Source: Limnobacter thiooxidans
Lineage (GTDB): Bacteria; Pseudomonadota; Gammaproteobacteria; Burkholderiales; Burkholderiaceae_B
Direction of reading: 5' to 3'
DNA length: 64,000 bases
NCBI RefSeq assembly: GCF_036323495.1
Contig: NZ_AP028947.1
Span: 2,418,001-2,482,000 of the forward strand
In this document: positions 1-7,507 of the stretch, piece by piece
Layout of the letters: each line of letters opens with the position of its first letter
How positions within the stretch are numbered: position 1 is the first letter of the stretch
Position numbers and translations under genes: made by a program
Notes under the pieces: generated by a model
Databases searched by the model: none
Seen by the model: only the letters and a program-made list of their open reading frames with translations
Told to the model about the DNA's origin: nothing

Positions 1-2
1 TG

Positions 3-803
3 GCGCTTGATATCTCGAACCTTAGTCAACCCAAAATCGTGTGGTCAGGCTTCGAATCTTCTCATGGCCTAAGCCTTGATCCCAGTGGTAACCGCGCTTA
101 TCTGGCCGCTTTAAGTGGCCCGGGTGGTTTGGTGGTGTTGGACACGTCCGAGATTCAAGCGCGCAAGCCCAACCCGACTGTGAAAAGAATTTCTGCCCTG
201 ACTTGGGACACGCTGTCACTTCCCCAGAATGCAATGCCTGTGACGTTCGATGGCAAGCCGCACATCATTGAATTTGATGAATTTGCTTCAGGAGGATCGG
301 GCCTTGATTTCATCAAAACCGGTTTTCTTGCACCCGCGCTTAAGGTGGCAGATTTGATTGCGGCGCCCAATGGTCCACTGGTTGGCGCTGGCCGCATCAT
401 CGATATCTCGGATGAAACAAGACCGGCTGTGGTGTCAAATATTCGCTTGCAGGTACATGACATTGCCAATCGCGATATCGTCTCCAAAGACCCTGGAGCA
501 GAAAACTTTGCCGGCGGTTATGCGGCGCATTATTGCAATGTACCAACCTTGATTGACCCACCCATCATGGCCTGCAGCATGATTTTGTCTGGCCTGCGCG
601 TGTTCGACATTCGCGATCCCAAGAACCCCAAAGAGATCGCTTACTTTGTGGCACCCGTGAAACCACGCATCTTGAATTTGACCGCTCCACCCAGTAATTA
701 TGCGATGGCTCGACCTACGTTTGTCCCTGAAAGAAAGGAAATTTGGTACAGCGATGTGTATCAGGGGTTCTTCGTTGTGCGATTGACCAATGAGGTTTGG
801 TAA
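3..803 (+). CDS. LVIVD-repeat protein, 5'-truncated by the window edge
   Basis: The reading frame is open from the first bases, so the N-terminus lies outside the window; the GTG at 39 is only an internal candidate. The visible 267 residues contain beta-propeller-like phrases of the LVIVD type (LxVLDTS, GRIIDISDETRPAVVSNIRL, LRVFDIRDPKNPKEIAYF), which fits an exported or surface protein of unknown substrate. It ends with TAA at 803 and faces the end of the cassette array, so it is probably the chromosomal gene that flanks the integron rather than a cassette. A family match is likely; its function is not known. Confidence 0.7.
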   Translation, partial: ALDISNLSQPKIVWSGFESSHGLSLDPSGNRAYLAALSGPGGLVVLDTSEIQARKPNPTVKRISALTWDTLSLPQNAMPVTFDGKPHIIEFDEFASGGSGLDFIKTGFLAPALKVADLIAAPNGPLVGAGRIIDISDETRPAVVSNIRLQVHDIANRDIVSKDPGAENFAGGYAAHYCNVPTLIDPPIMACSMILSGLRVFDIRDPKNPKEIAYFVAPVKPRILNLTAPPSNYAMARPTFVPERKEIWYSDVYQGFFVVRLTNEVW

Positions 804-813
804 CTCTGAAAAT

Positions 814-873
814 CAGCTAACAAAACTGCGCCTTTGAAGCTTCGGCTTTTCTGGTGCAGTGCCTTGTCAGGCG
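814..873 (-). repeat. attC site, last of the array (degenerate)
   Basis: On the minus strand the core CCTGACAAGG overlaps the stop of the reductase gene and GTTAGCT closes the site. Inner arms ACTGCGCC and GGTGCAGT pair around a short loop. The cores depart from consensus, as is common for a terminal cassette. Confidence 0.5.
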
Positions 874-1418
874 TCAGCGTCTGCGAGGTAAGTGGTTTGA
901 ACAAAACCAAACTCGTATGCTTTTGAGTGAGCCAGTTTCAACTTCACGTCATTTGAAACGCTTCCAAAAAGCGGACGACCTGCACCAATCAGTACGGGCA
1001 CTGTTGTAATCGTAAGCCTGTCAATGAGGCTGTCCGATAGAAAGCTTTGTATTACTTTGCCACCATCGACGTAGGCATGCTTGCACCCTTCCGACTCCAG
1101 GCGCTTTAACAGATCATGCGGTGTCTCTGAACTTTTCTCCAGGTGAATTTCTGGACCTTGTCGGAAATCGAGTTCTCTGGAGGTAAGAACAACAACGCGC
1201 TTGCCTTCATATGGCCATGGCTCGAAGCCTGCAACTTGTTCATAGGTATTTCTTCCCATGATCAGAACGTCAACCGAACTCATGAATGCGGCATAGCCAC
1301 AATCTTCGCCTGCAGGAACGGTCGAATTGGCTTCCATGAGCCAGTCAATCGAGCCGTCTTCACGTGCGATAAAGCCGTCCAGGCTGGTAGCGATGTAAAC
1401 AGAAGTAGTGATGGTCAT
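867..1418 (-). CDS. RibD C-terminal / dihydrofolate reductase-like protein (cassette)
   Basis: This 183-residue protein belongs to the RibD_C/DHFR-like family, usually NADPH-dependent reductases of pteridine-like substrates; the real substrate is unknown. Family landmarks are the N-terminal SLDGFIAREDGSIDWL, MGRNTYE near residue 55, a central VVVLTSR, and YVDGGKVIQSFL followed by LTITTVPVLIGAGRPLF. The ATG at 1418 is preferred over the TTG one codon upstream. It is the last gene of the integron array and is followed directly by a degenerate attC. DHFR-like genes are frequent integron cargo, but this one is not a classic trimethoprim-resistance dfrA or dfrB gene. Confidence 0.85.
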   Translation of the reverse strand: MTITTSVYIATSLDGFIAREDGSIDWLMEANSTVPAGEDCGYAAFMSSVDVLIMGRNTYEQVAGFEPWPYEGKRVVVLTSRELDFRQGPEIHLEKSSETPHDLLKRLESEGCKHAYVDGGKVIQSFLSDSLIDRLTITTVPVLIGAGRPLFGSVSNDVKLKLAHSKAYEFGFVQTTYLADADA

Positions 1419-1433
1419 CAACGAAAGTCCTCG

Positions 1434-1464
1434 AGGCTAACGTCCGATTGAGTAATGGTTAGAC
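1434..1464 (-). repeat. attC-like minimal site inside the kinase fragment
   Basis: On the minus strand GTCTAAC (a perfect RYYYAAC core) and GTTAGCC are only about 20 bp apart, far shorter than the usual attC minimum of roughly 57 bp. It overlaps the last codons of the truncated kinase gene. Confidence 0.4.
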
Positions 1465-1577
1465 AAACCATTCAGCCAGATGTCCTCGGAAATCAAGATT
1501 GCTTGTTGGTCGCGCGCCAGACCTAATGCGAGGGTTGTCTTTCCTGCACCGGCTTTGCCACAGAAGAAGTGAGACAT
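1437..1577 (-). pseudogene. Truncated P-loop kinase, N-terminal fragment of 46 residues
   Basis: The fragment begins MSHFFCGKAGAGKTTLALGL, an intact Walker A motif of the AAA_33/zeta-like small kinase type, and continues into ILISEDIWL. It then stops at SIGR, where members of this family normally run to about 150 or more residues. The break coincides with the attC-like core GTCTAAC. It starts 11 bp after the CPBP protease gene in what looks like the same cassette. I read it as a gene cut by recombination at, or creation of, an attC-like site. It probably has no kinase activity, because the Walker B and lid regions are missing. Confidence 0.6.
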
Positions 1578-1588
1578 TGTTATGACCC

Positions 1589-2320
1589 TTAACCACGAAT
1601 AGCGTATGCAAGGACATGCGCCAGTACATGTGCAGAAATGGCAGCCTCCAAACCGTAGCGCCAGAAAAGATACCCGGCAATAATGCCAAAGATCGCGTTC
1701 CCGAAGGTGATGTACGCGACAACCATGCCTGACACTCCGCCCAGACCCGCAACAACGGAAGGGACATGCGAAACCCCAAACACCAATGCACTGATTCCAA
1801 TCCCAAGCCAGACTATGGTGTCGGAGGGTACAGCGCTTGCTCGTTGCAGCGTGCGCCAGCCTGCCCAAACGAGGATCGTCATCAGCCCCCACCGAATGAG
1901 TACTTCCTCTGTTATTCCGCCATAGAGAACGCGCGCCGCGAATGGGATAGAACCCTTCTCCTGTAAAACAGCCAGTTCGCTTGGTGAGAATTCGTAGAAC
2001 CCTATGATGACTGCCGCGCCCAAGAAACCACCGATAACCCCTGGAAGCAACTGGGGGCCAATTGCAGCCCGCACACCACCCCCACTAGCCAGTGCCGACA
2101 GCACAGGAGCGCGAAGACCTACCTTTGCGCTCAGCAGTGCTCCGATACCAGATGCCAGAACAACCAACACAATGCTTTGAAGCGCCGTAGCGATTTGCAA
2201 TGTCTGCAGAGGAATCGTAAGACTTTCGATATCGATGAGCAATGGTAATGCCAGCCATGAAATGGCCACAGGCCCGGGAATGGCTATAAGAGCAACAAGG
2301 AATGCAAGCTTCCAATTCAT
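1589..2320 (-). CDS. CPBP-family intramembrane metalloprotease-like protein (cassette)
   Basis: The protein has 243 residues and about seven hydrophobic segments. The family motifs are present: EExxxR as TEEVLIR near residue 137, FGVSHVP near 180, and a C-terminal AHVLAH. CPBP (Abi) proteins are membrane-embedded proteases linked to CAAX processing and, in bacteria, to bacteriocin self-immunity; which role applies here cannot be told. It is a cassette gene in the integron and shares its cassette with the kinase fragment downstream. Confidence 0.8.
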   Translation of the reverse strand: MNWKLAFLVALIAIPGPVAISWLALPLLIDIESLTIPLQTLQIATALQSIVLVVLASGIGALLSAKVGLRAPVLSALASGGGVRAAIGPQLLPGVIGGFLGAAVIIGFYEFSPSELAVLQEKGSIPFAARVLYGGITEEVLIRWGLMTILVWAGWRTLQRASAVPSDTIVWLGIGISALVFGVSHVPSVVAGLGGVSGMVVAYITFGNAIFGIIAGYLFWRYGLEAAISAHVLAHVLAYAIRG

Positions 2321-2343
2321 GATTGCCTAGTGAGTTTGATTAG

Positions 2344-2378
2344 GTGACATAACGTTCGACATGAGCAGCTGTTTACGG
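2344..2378 (-). repeat. attC-like short site after the DUF5329 gene
   Basis: The minus-strand core CGTAAAC overlaps the stop codon of the DUF5329 gene and GTTATGT lies about 25 bp further on. The site is unusually short and lacks a full L''/L' pair. Confidence 0.4.
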
Positions 2379-2756
2379 TTTGGCAGTGCTGCTGGTAGGC
2401 GCTCGAACAAATGCCAACTGCTGAATGAGCCAAACCTGGCTGGCCACTGGCGCTTGCCCGCCACACCTGACTTGATACGCGCGACCCGAAAAACTGCTCT
2501 TGGATGCTGCGACTTCAATGAAATGCTCAGTGCTTTGAACTGTGCCCTTCCCTTCAACGTACTCGAGCTTGCGAAGAAGGTGCGCTTTGGCTTCCGAACC
2601 GCTGTACCAAGAACCATTGCGATTGAACTGACAGCCTGACGCCTGCAATTTGGTCAGCAGGGTTTCAATCTCGACGCGCACCGGCGCTGAAGTTGGAGCA
2701 GCGGTTGCAAGAAGACACCAAAGGCTAGTAAAGCTTGCAATAAAAAGACGTTTCAT
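2373..2756 (-). CDS. DUF5329 family exported protein (cassette)
   Basis: From the ATG at 2756 the product has 127 residues and begins MKRLFIASFTSLWCLLATAAP, a plausible Sec signal peptide cleaved after the Ala-rich stretch. The body has the DUF5329 pattern: IETLLTKLQASGCQFNRNGSWYSG, then AHLLRKLEYV, FIEVAASKSSFSG, YQVRCGG and a Trp near the C-terminus. The longer frame that starts at 2843 would add 29 residues ahead of the signal peptide and is disfavoured. The family's function is unknown; its members are small periplasmic proteins. Confidence 0.8.
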   Translation of the reverse strand: MKRLFIASFTSLWCLLATAAPTSAPVRVEIETLLTKLQASGCQFNRNGSWYSGSEAKAHLLRKLEYVEGKGTVQSTEHFIEVAASKSSFSGRAYQVRCGGQAPVASQVWLIQQLAFVRAPTSSTAKP

Positions 2757-2856
2757 GTGAGTTTTAGGAGATCTGACCTCTTGCGACAATCGAAGCAAAC
2801 GTATTGGAGCGGTATACCAGGAATTTTCATAGGGAAAAAGCAAAGTTTGAGATAAG

Positions 2857-3195
2857 CGGCCCCTAACGAATCACTTTGCAGTTACATCGAAGGCTAAGCG
2901 TCGCTGACCGACTCTGGCTTCCGGACTTGCAGAAGCATAGTAGCAACCGAATAGAATATCAACGCCCATCCTGCTGAGCTGTTGATTCATTGGGCAGGCG
3001 CAGAAGGTGCCTCGGATGTCAGTGGGCCATTTGATGGCGCACTAACTAACTGAACATAGCGATTGGTTAGTATCAGGATTGTTTTTTGAATAGACTGCCG
3101 CCAGGATACTTCCTTGAAACATCATGGGGATAAGAGAGTACAGGTTATGAAAAAACACCAGATAACCCCCCCCCGGAGATGAATACGATTCATGA
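2857..3195. other. Gene-less part of the array with decayed attC cores
   Basis: No convincing reading frame is present on either strand. CCCCTAACG near 2860 looks like an R' core, and a compact attC-like unit lies at 3042-3092. A run of nine C lies at about 3166. I read it as one or two cassettes whose genes have decayed or that never encoded a protein. Confidence 0.45.
3042..3092 (-). repeat. Compact attC-like site
   Basis: On the + strand CACTAACTAAC and GGTTAGTATC bracket TGAACATAGCGATT, a phrase that recurs almost unchanged inside the attC at 6665-6743. It is probably a truncated attC. Confidence 0.4.
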
Positions 3196-3289
3196 CGCCC
3201 TAACGCCAAAGTTCACCGAGCCTGCCCGAATTGCATATCACCTTGATTGACATGCAATACCGGCTCCGGTGCAGCGCCTAATTGGGCAG
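3196..3289 (-). repeat. attC site
   Basis: GCCCTAACGCC (R' core) lies at the left. At the right, the minus strand reads GCCCAAT instead of RYYYAAC. The inner part contains arms CCGGAGCCGG and GCATGTCAATC. It follows the 130-residue membrane-protein gene. Confidence 0.65.
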
Positions 3290-3294
3290 CCTGA

Positions 3295-3687
3295 TCATTT
3301 TTCAATAACCTTCATTTGCTCATTTATAACCACAGTCAATTGCCAAACTGACAATACCGCAACTATTACTATTTCCAAAATCAAGTAAAAAACACCTAAT
3401 GAATTTAATGTGAGCCAATTAGATACCAAAACATTGATTGCCAAAAGTACAAAGATAATGTTCAAAGCCACTGTGATCATTAAACAGTGGCGTAGTGCAT
3501 TCCCCAATTTTTTTATTGATACCACATCAAAAATCAAAATCCCCAATGCATAGAAGACTGTGAATATTAACCAGCCTTCCGGAACTTCCATTGATGCATT
3601 CATAAATTTCAATATCAGCAATGAGCCCAGTGCTGAGAAGATGGCTCCAATTGCGTCAATTTTTAATGCTTCTTTATATGTATTCAT
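3295..3687 (-). CDS. Small four-helix membrane protein of unknown function (cassette)
   Basis: The 130-residue product has four clear hydrophobic segments, at about residues 12-32, 38-58, 70-90 and 100-120, with short polar loops and a charged tail ending MKVIEK. The gene is strikingly AT-rich compared with its neighbours, which suggests a separate origin. I do not recognise a family. It occupies one cassette, with attC sites on both sides. A function in the inner membrane is all that can be inferred. Confidence 0.65.
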   Translation of the reverse strand: MNTYKEALKIDAIGAIFSALGSLLILKFMNASMEVPEGWLIFTVFYALGILIFDVVSIKKLGNALRHCLMITVALNIIFVLLAINVLVSNWLTLNSLGVFYLILEIVIVAVLSVWQLTVVINEQMKVIEK

Positions 3688-3700
3688 ATAACTTTTTGTC

Positions 3701-3760
3701 TGCCCAACGTTTGAATTCAGCGGCTGCTGTAGGCAGCCCGCTGCAATGAAGGATCAGACA
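3701..3760 (-). repeat. attC site
   Basis: On the minus strand AACGTTGGGC gives a perfect GTTRRRY core. Arms CATTGCAGCGGGCTGCC and GCAGCCGCTGAATTC form the expected hairpin. The second core (GTCTGATC) is degenerate. About 110 bp without a gene separate it from the next stop codon. Confidence 0.65.
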
Positions 3761-3868
3761 TCACTGAAGGAACAGAAAGGACATCGGCGCAAAACGCGTC
3801 ACCTACATCTAGCAACGCATCATTTGAATTTGTAACTTTGAAGCAGATCACCCGATCGAAATGCCTTG

Positions 3869-4162
3869 TTAGAAAGCATTGCGTAGAACGAATATGAACA
3901 ACGGCACCATGAGGCAAATCAACGCGATGGTGATTGTCTTGAAGTGCCGTAAGAAATGAAAAGCCCATGGTTTAGTCGACGACTCATCCAGAAGCGAAAC
4001 GTACGCATCGATCTGTTTGAACTGACCGCTCGGTGTAAGTAATGGTCCAACCGTTTGATCGCGATCGCGCAATGCAGGCAAGACGTGACGAAAATAAACG
4101 TAGTTGCCGAGCAGCACATAGCCCACTATCAGCCACCACACCACTTTGAAATAACCTTCCAT
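3869..4162 (-). CDS. Small membrane protein of unknown function (cassette)
   Basis: This 97-residue protein has an N-terminal hydrophobic segment (about residues 7-25, WWLIVGYVLLGNYVYF) and a C-terminal one (about 74-93, ITIALICLMVPLFIFVL), with a polar middle that includes FKQIDAYVSLLDE. A universal-stress-protein-B-like or cassette-borne small membrane protein is possible, but I cannot name a family. The stop codon sits next to TTCTAAC, which resembles an attC core. Confidence 0.6.
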   Translation of the reverse strand: MEGYFKVVWWLIVGYVLLGNYVYFRHVLPALRDRDQTVGPLLTPSGQFKQIDAYVSLLDESSTKPWAFHFLRHFKTITIALICLMVPLFIFVLRNAF

Positions 4163-4169
4163 AAACGCC

Positions 4170-4270
4170 TTCTAACCTTTGAATTCAGCGGTGATTGAGG
4201 TGGTGCGTGCTTTTGGGGCAGCAAAAGTGCGTGACGGGTCAAACGTCCGCGGCAATGAATTGTTATACGG
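4170..4270 (-). repeat. attC site
   Basis: It is bounded by CTTCTAACC at the left and GTTATACGG at the right, about 100 bp. Inner arms CAATTCATTG and CGCTGAATTC are typical L''/L' boxes. It follows the TPR lipoprotein gene. Confidence 0.75.
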
Positions 4271-4271
4271 T

Positions 4272-4874
4272 TTACGCACAGCGCGCCTGTTGTTTGGCAG
4301 ATGCCACGGCATTGGCAATAGACCCAAATTGCTTCGCTGTGGGATTGCGTTTGACGTTCTCTGCGTTCGCTTCTAAGGCTTTATCAAGGTTGCTGCACGC
4401 CTTTTCGCGATCATCCAACATTTGATATGACCAGGCCATGTTGAAATAGACGTTGGTAAGGGAGTCAAAGCGGCTGGCTTTTCGATGCTGCACTTCAGCG
4501 CGTTGGTAATACTCCAACGCTTTGGAATAGTATTCAGAAGCCTTAACCAATCGATTGTCAAAGGTGACGGATTTGTCTTGGAATCCATCGCGGCGATAAA
4601 CAGTTTCCCATTGGCTTACTGCGGGGGACCTAAGGAAGTCACCGTACTGGCGATACGAATTGCCAAGCCCATGCGGGTCGTCCTGTTCTTTGTAGATCGC
4701 CAGTGCTTCACGAATAAGCCGCTCCGCTGGCAATGGGCGATCTTGCCTTTGATACAGTTCCTGAGCATCGTTCAGCTTTGCGAGTGGATCCGAACTTGCG
4801 ACGACTCCAACGCCTGCACACCCGACCAGAATCGACAAAAGAGATACACCAACCAGAAACTTTAATGCGCGCAT
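4272..4874 (-). CDS. TPR-like lipoprotein (cassette)
   Basis: The start is placed at the ATG at 4874 because it opens a clean lipoprotein signal (MRALKFLVGVSLLSILVGC, lipobox LVGC with Cys at residue 19); the longer frame to 5060 has no signal and overlaps the neighbouring attC. The mature part is helical, with repeated Tyr/Leu/Ala patterns (LNDAQELYQ, ERLIREALAIYKEQ, ASEYYSKALEYYQRAEV, YFNMAWSYQML, ACSNLDKAL) that look like about four TPR units. It is probably anchored in the outer or inner membrane as a protein-binding scaffold. The partner is unknown. Confidence 0.75.
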   Translation of the reverse strand: MRALKFLVGVSLLSILVGCAGVGVVASSDPLAKLNDAQELYQRQDRPLPAERLIREALAIYKEQDDPHGLGNSYRQYGDFLRSPAVSQWETVYRRDGFQDKSVTFDNRLVKASEYYSKALEYYQRAEVQHRKASRFDSLTNVYFNMAWSYQMLDDREKACSNLDKALEANAENVKRNPTAKQFGSIANAVASAKQQARCA

Positions 4875-4892
4875 GGATATTCCTTGATAAGT

Positions 4893-4976
4893 CACATAAC
4901 GTAGAAATGACCGGTGTGCCATAGATGGACGACCACCCGCCGCGCGGAGGCCTGTGTCGACTGACCGTTTAAGACG
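4893..4976 (-). repeat. attC site
   Basis: CACATAACG lies at the left and GTTTAAGACG at the right. The inner arms contain CCGCGCGGCGG. It ends the cassette of the gene at 4981-5484. Confidence 0.65.
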
Positions 4977-4980
4977 CACG

Positions 4981-5484
4981 CTAGTCAAGCAAGTCATAGG
5001 GTGCGAGCGTCCAGAGCCGCTCAGGAACCGGTTGAAATGTGGGGTGGGCGAGCGGCCCATTCGGTCCAGTCAATTCACCTTCTTCTGGCCAGTCGTGCAC
5101 GTAAAAGGCCACCCGGAATCTATTCACTTCCCTTGGCTTTGATACGTTCTGCGCAATTGACTCCACACCGTCCACCGAGAGATACGCGGGTTCCCATGCA
5201 ACCGAAGTCGTCTCCTTCTCCGAGATCTCGTACGGATCGAACTCGCCTGTGTGGTCTTCGACCAGTACCTCAAAGAGGGCGGCTGAGCTTATTGCCTTCT
5301 CCAGTTCGCCAGGCAATTCAGCCGCCCGATCGTGCAATCGGTCATCGGACCAATACTGCGCGAAACCCCGTGACCGCAAGTCGCGAATACCCTCGACAAA
5401 ATCAGCAACGTCGTCTCGTATCCAGGCGGCCAGCCGCTCTGGTGTAGGTCTAGGAAGATATGCGCCAATGACGGTGAGTTTCAT
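4981..5484 (-). CDS. Hypothetical soluble protein (cassette)
   Basis: The 167-residue product is acidic, rich in Trp, Pro and Glu, and has no signal peptide or membrane segment. Landmarks are PTPERLAAWIRDDVADFVEGIRDLR, LFEVLVEDHTGEFD and FYVHDWPEEGELTGPNGP. The composition recalls the small immunity-like proteins common in integron cassettes, but I cannot assign a family. It is flanked by attC sites on both sides. Confidence 0.6.
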   Translation of the reverse strand: MKLTVIGAYLPRPTPERLAAWIRDDVADFVEGIRDLRSRGFAQYWSDDRLHDRAAELPGELEKAISSAALFEVLVEDHTGEFDPYEISEKETTSVAWEPAYLSVDGVESIAQNVSKPREVNRFRVAFYVHDWPEEGELTGPNGPLAHPTFQPVPERLWTLAPYDLLD

Positions 5485-5490
5485 GACTGC

Positions 5491-5563
5491 GCCTTAACGT
5501 GTGACATGAGAGGCGGCCAAGAGCGATAGCTCTTGAACGTCCCTTTCGACGGAGGAGTTAAGA
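5491..5563 (-). repeat. attC site
   Basis: Canonical site with GCCTTAACG at the left and GTTAAGAAG at the right. Inner arms GGCCAAGAGC, GCTCTTGAACG and the boxes around CATGAG form a good hairpin. The right core overlaps the stop region of the GNAT gene. Confidence 0.8.
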
Positions 5564-6070
5564 AGCACTTGCTGCATGGAAGACCATGTGGTGTTCGTCT
5601 TGCAGCACACCGCCTACGAGCATGTAGCCGCGCTCGAGACCGTACTCGACAAAGCCCAGCTTCTTGTAAAGCGACACGGCTGCAAAGTTCTTGGTATTGA
5701 CGCTCAAGTTCACCTGGCTCGTGCCGAGCACAGTAACCGCGTATTTCAGAGCGTGAAGCATGATCTGAGCGCCGACACCCCTGCCTCGGGTATCTTGGGC
5801 TACGTAAACGCCCCAGATGATCGACTTGTGAGCCAACTTGGTCATGCTTTCTCGCTGAAGGCCTACCAGAGCGCACAACTCCGAACCTTTGAAGGCTCCG
5901 AACACCGCTGAGGCAGCGTTCGGCTGTAGGCGCTTCTCGATTTCTTGAAGTGGTGTATCGACTTCTTCCTCGTAGCTCGACGCGAAGGACTCCGGGCACT
6001 CTTGAAGACCTCGGAGGCGCAATGCCTGAAACGCAGCGGCATCTGATGGTGCGAGTGCACGGATCTGCAT
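5558..6070 (-). CDS. GNAT-family N-acetyltransferase (cassette)
   Basis: This 170-residue protein has the GNAT fold in order: an N-terminal MQIRALAPSDAAAFQALRLRGL, the beta4 strand ending SIIWGVYVAQ, motif A QDTRGRGVGAQI near residue 95 that binds the acetyl-CoA pyrophosphate, and motif B with NTKNFAAVSLYKKLGFVEYG. It should transfer an acetyl group from acetyl-CoA to an amine; the substrate cannot be read from sequence. GNAT genes are common integron cargo, sometimes as aminoglycoside acetyltransferases. Nothing here points to that subgroup in particular. Confidence 0.9.
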   Translation of the reverse strand: MQIRALAPSDAAAFQALRLRGLQECPESFASSYEEEVDTPLQEIEKRLQPNAASAVFGAFKGSELCALVGLQRESMTKLAHKSIIWGVYVAQDTRGRGVGAQIMLHALKYAVTVLGTSQVNLSVNTKNFAAVSLYKKLGFVEYGLERGYMLVGGVLQDEHHMVFHAASAS

Positions 6071-6077
6071 TTTGTGC

Positions 6078-6166
6078 TGCCTAACGCCGAGCTAACAGGT
6101 GCCTAGCAGCAGCCGCACAGCGGCGAATCTTTTGCTGGCCATCGCGGTTGAACGACAAGTTAGAAG
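6078..6166 (-). repeat. attC site
   Basis: GCCTAACGCC lies at the left and GTTAGAAGG at the right; the right core overlaps the stop of the kinase gene. Inner arms are AGCAGCAGCCG and CGGCGAATC. Confidence 0.75.
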
Positions 6167-6651
6167 GCAGATAAATCAACACTATTCTTGAACTCCAGTT
6201 TCGGTCCGTCATAATTTTCAAATAAACGCTCATGCGCCCGCAAGGACCAATCATCTTTCCGCTGGTAATAGCCACGGACCCATTCAAGCAAGTTCGCGAG
6301 CATACGATCCTGAGCTTCTTTTGATTCGTACTTGTGAGGCTCCCAAGGGCGCTGCCGATTGTTTTCCACACAAACATTAAGGCTTTGGTTTAAGAACAGC
6401 AACTTCGGCTGGTGCCTTAACATAGACTCGATCAATTCCCCGTAGCAGCCCTCAACTACCCAAGATTCGTTTTCAATCACAAACTTGGCCAAATCAGCTT
6501 CAATTGCCTCAGACGGTCTCATCACAGCTATTTTGTCAGCTTCCCAAACTACAGAATCAAGATCGAGATGAGCAATTCCATACTTCTCAGATAAGACCCT
6601 AGCCAGGGTAGATTTTCCCGAACCAGAATTGCCCATAATTGCTATACGCAT
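6160..6651 (-). CDS. P-loop kinase, adenylate-kinase-like (FlaR/topology-modulation type) (cassette)
   Basis: The 163-residue protein opens with MRIAIMGNSGSGKSTLARVL, a complete Walker A motif, followed by HLDLDSVVWE, which is typical of the DNA topology modulation/FlaR-like branch of small kinases. WVVEGCYGELI near residue 65 and LLFLNQSL near 85 fit the central strands, and RQRPWEP is a lid-like basic stretch. ATP binding is secure; the phosphate acceptor is unknown. Unlike the kinase fragment at 1437, this one is full length. Confidence 0.8.
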   Translation of the reverse strand: MRIAIMGNSGSGKSTLARVLSEKYGIAHLDLDSVVWEADKIAVMRPSEAIEADLAKFVIENESWVVEGCYGELIESMLRHQPKLLFLNQSLNVCVENNRQRPWEPHKYESKEAQDRMLANLLEWVRGYYQRKDDWSLRAHERLFENYDGPKLEFKNSVDLSAF

Positions 6652-6664
6652 AGCGCCTCCTATG

Positions 6665-6743
6665 CCTTCTAACGTTTGGTTAAGGTGCGTGCTTCAGCCC
6701 GTCCCAGTGAACATAGCGAACGGTTTGAACCGCAAGTTAGGTT
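6665..6743 (-). repeat. attC site
   Basis: CTTCTAACG lies at the left and GTTAGGTTAC at the right. The inner arms include GGTGCGTGCTTCAGCCCG and GAACGGTTTGAACCG. It ends the cassette of the small gene at 6742-7023. Confidence 0.75.
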
Positions 6744-7023
6744 ACTCACCAAAGACACCTTTGTACCAATACGCAGATTTATTTTTGTACCAGTGCCTGT
6801 TGCGCTCATTCATAAATACCTGAAGTTGTTGCATGGGTATACGGTAGCGATGAAATAGTGAAAGTATGTCCCGGAGAGATGCTTCGGAAAGTCTAGTGCT
6901 GCGCACTACAAGAGTGTCTTGCTCCCACCGTATAACGCCTTGTATTTCTAAAGCCCATTCAAAAAGGTGTTTCTCGTCCAGTTGCGAGTAGAAGAATATG
7001 TTTGAGCAATCTAACTTCACCAT
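6742..7023 (-). CDS. Small conserved cassette protein, hypothetical
   Basis: From the ATG at 7023 the product has 93 residues: MVKLDCSNIFFYSQLDEKH, then WALEIQGVIRWEQDTLVVRS, LSEASLRDILSLFHRYRIPM and the end YKGVFGE. From memory, proteins with these phrases recur in integron cassettes of many proteobacteria; I could not verify this by search. The longer frame to 7077 would run through the adjoining attC and is rejected. It has no signal or membrane segment. Its function is unknown. Confidence 0.7.
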   Translation of the reverse strand: MVKLDCSNIFFYSQLDEKHLFEWALEIQGVIRWEQDTLVVRSTRLSEASLRDILSLFHRYRIPMQQLQVFMNERNRHWYKNKSAYWYKGVFGE

Positions 7024-7088
7024 TCGACGCGTTACCAGGCGGCAAAGCGCGAAGCGGGTTGACGTGCTGTTGAACAAGCAGTTAGGCC
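7021..7088 (-). repeat. attC site overlapping the next start codon
   Basis: The right core GTTAGGCC is canonical. The left core (GTCGAAT on the minus strand) is degenerate and overlaps the ATG at 7023 of the following gene, so that gene's start codon is formed in part by the recombination site. Confidence 0.6.
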
Positions 7089-7116
7089 GGGAGCCGAAAA
7101 GTTTTTCATTGACAGC

Positions 7117-7503
7117 TCAATTAACTGAGATGGCGGGTGGCTGTTCAGAAAGGATCGATATGCACTCGTTTGTGCCGATGATCAAGAATTCCTTCACCTT
7201 GTCGCTTTTCCCCGTGATGAAATTTTCACGTTGATTTTCGAGTTCTCTCCAACCACCGCTCAGAACTTCGAACACCCAACCGTTCAGCAAATTGCAGTGC
7301 TGCCAAAACTCTGTAAGGTCTGACTCATCTAAGACGCGAAAGCCGTGGACCCATTCGAATCGTACACATGCATTCCACTGTTTCGAAAACACAGAGACCT
7401 TTAGCCCTTCGGTGTTCCAATTCACGCCAACAATTTCCGTGGATCTATCCGACGAGAGGCCTGTTTCAATAGCGATCATTGCCGGTTTGGATGCTGTTTG
7501 CAT
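7117..7503 (-). CDS. Hypothetical protein (cassette)
   Basis: The 128-residue soluble protein has VNWNTEGLKVSVFSKQWNACVRFEWVHGFRVLDESDLTEFW in its centre and NGWVFEVLSGGWRELE after it. The mix of beta strands, Trp and acidic residues recalls small immunity-type proteins, but I cannot name a family. There is no signal peptide. It fills one cassette. Confidence 0.6.
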   Translation of the reverse strand: MQTASKPAMIAIETGLSSDRSTEIVGVNWNTEGLKVSVFSKQWNACVRFEWVHGFRVLDESDLTEFWQHCNLLNGWVFEVLSGGWRELENQRENFITGKSDKVKEFLIIGTNECISILSEQPPAISVN

Positions 7504-7507
7504 GGGA

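Noticed and set aside
3717..3968. 83-residue minus-strand frame after the 3869 gene
   Set aside because: It overlaps the membrane protein gene in another frame and crosses the attC at 3701-3760; there is no ribosome binding site.
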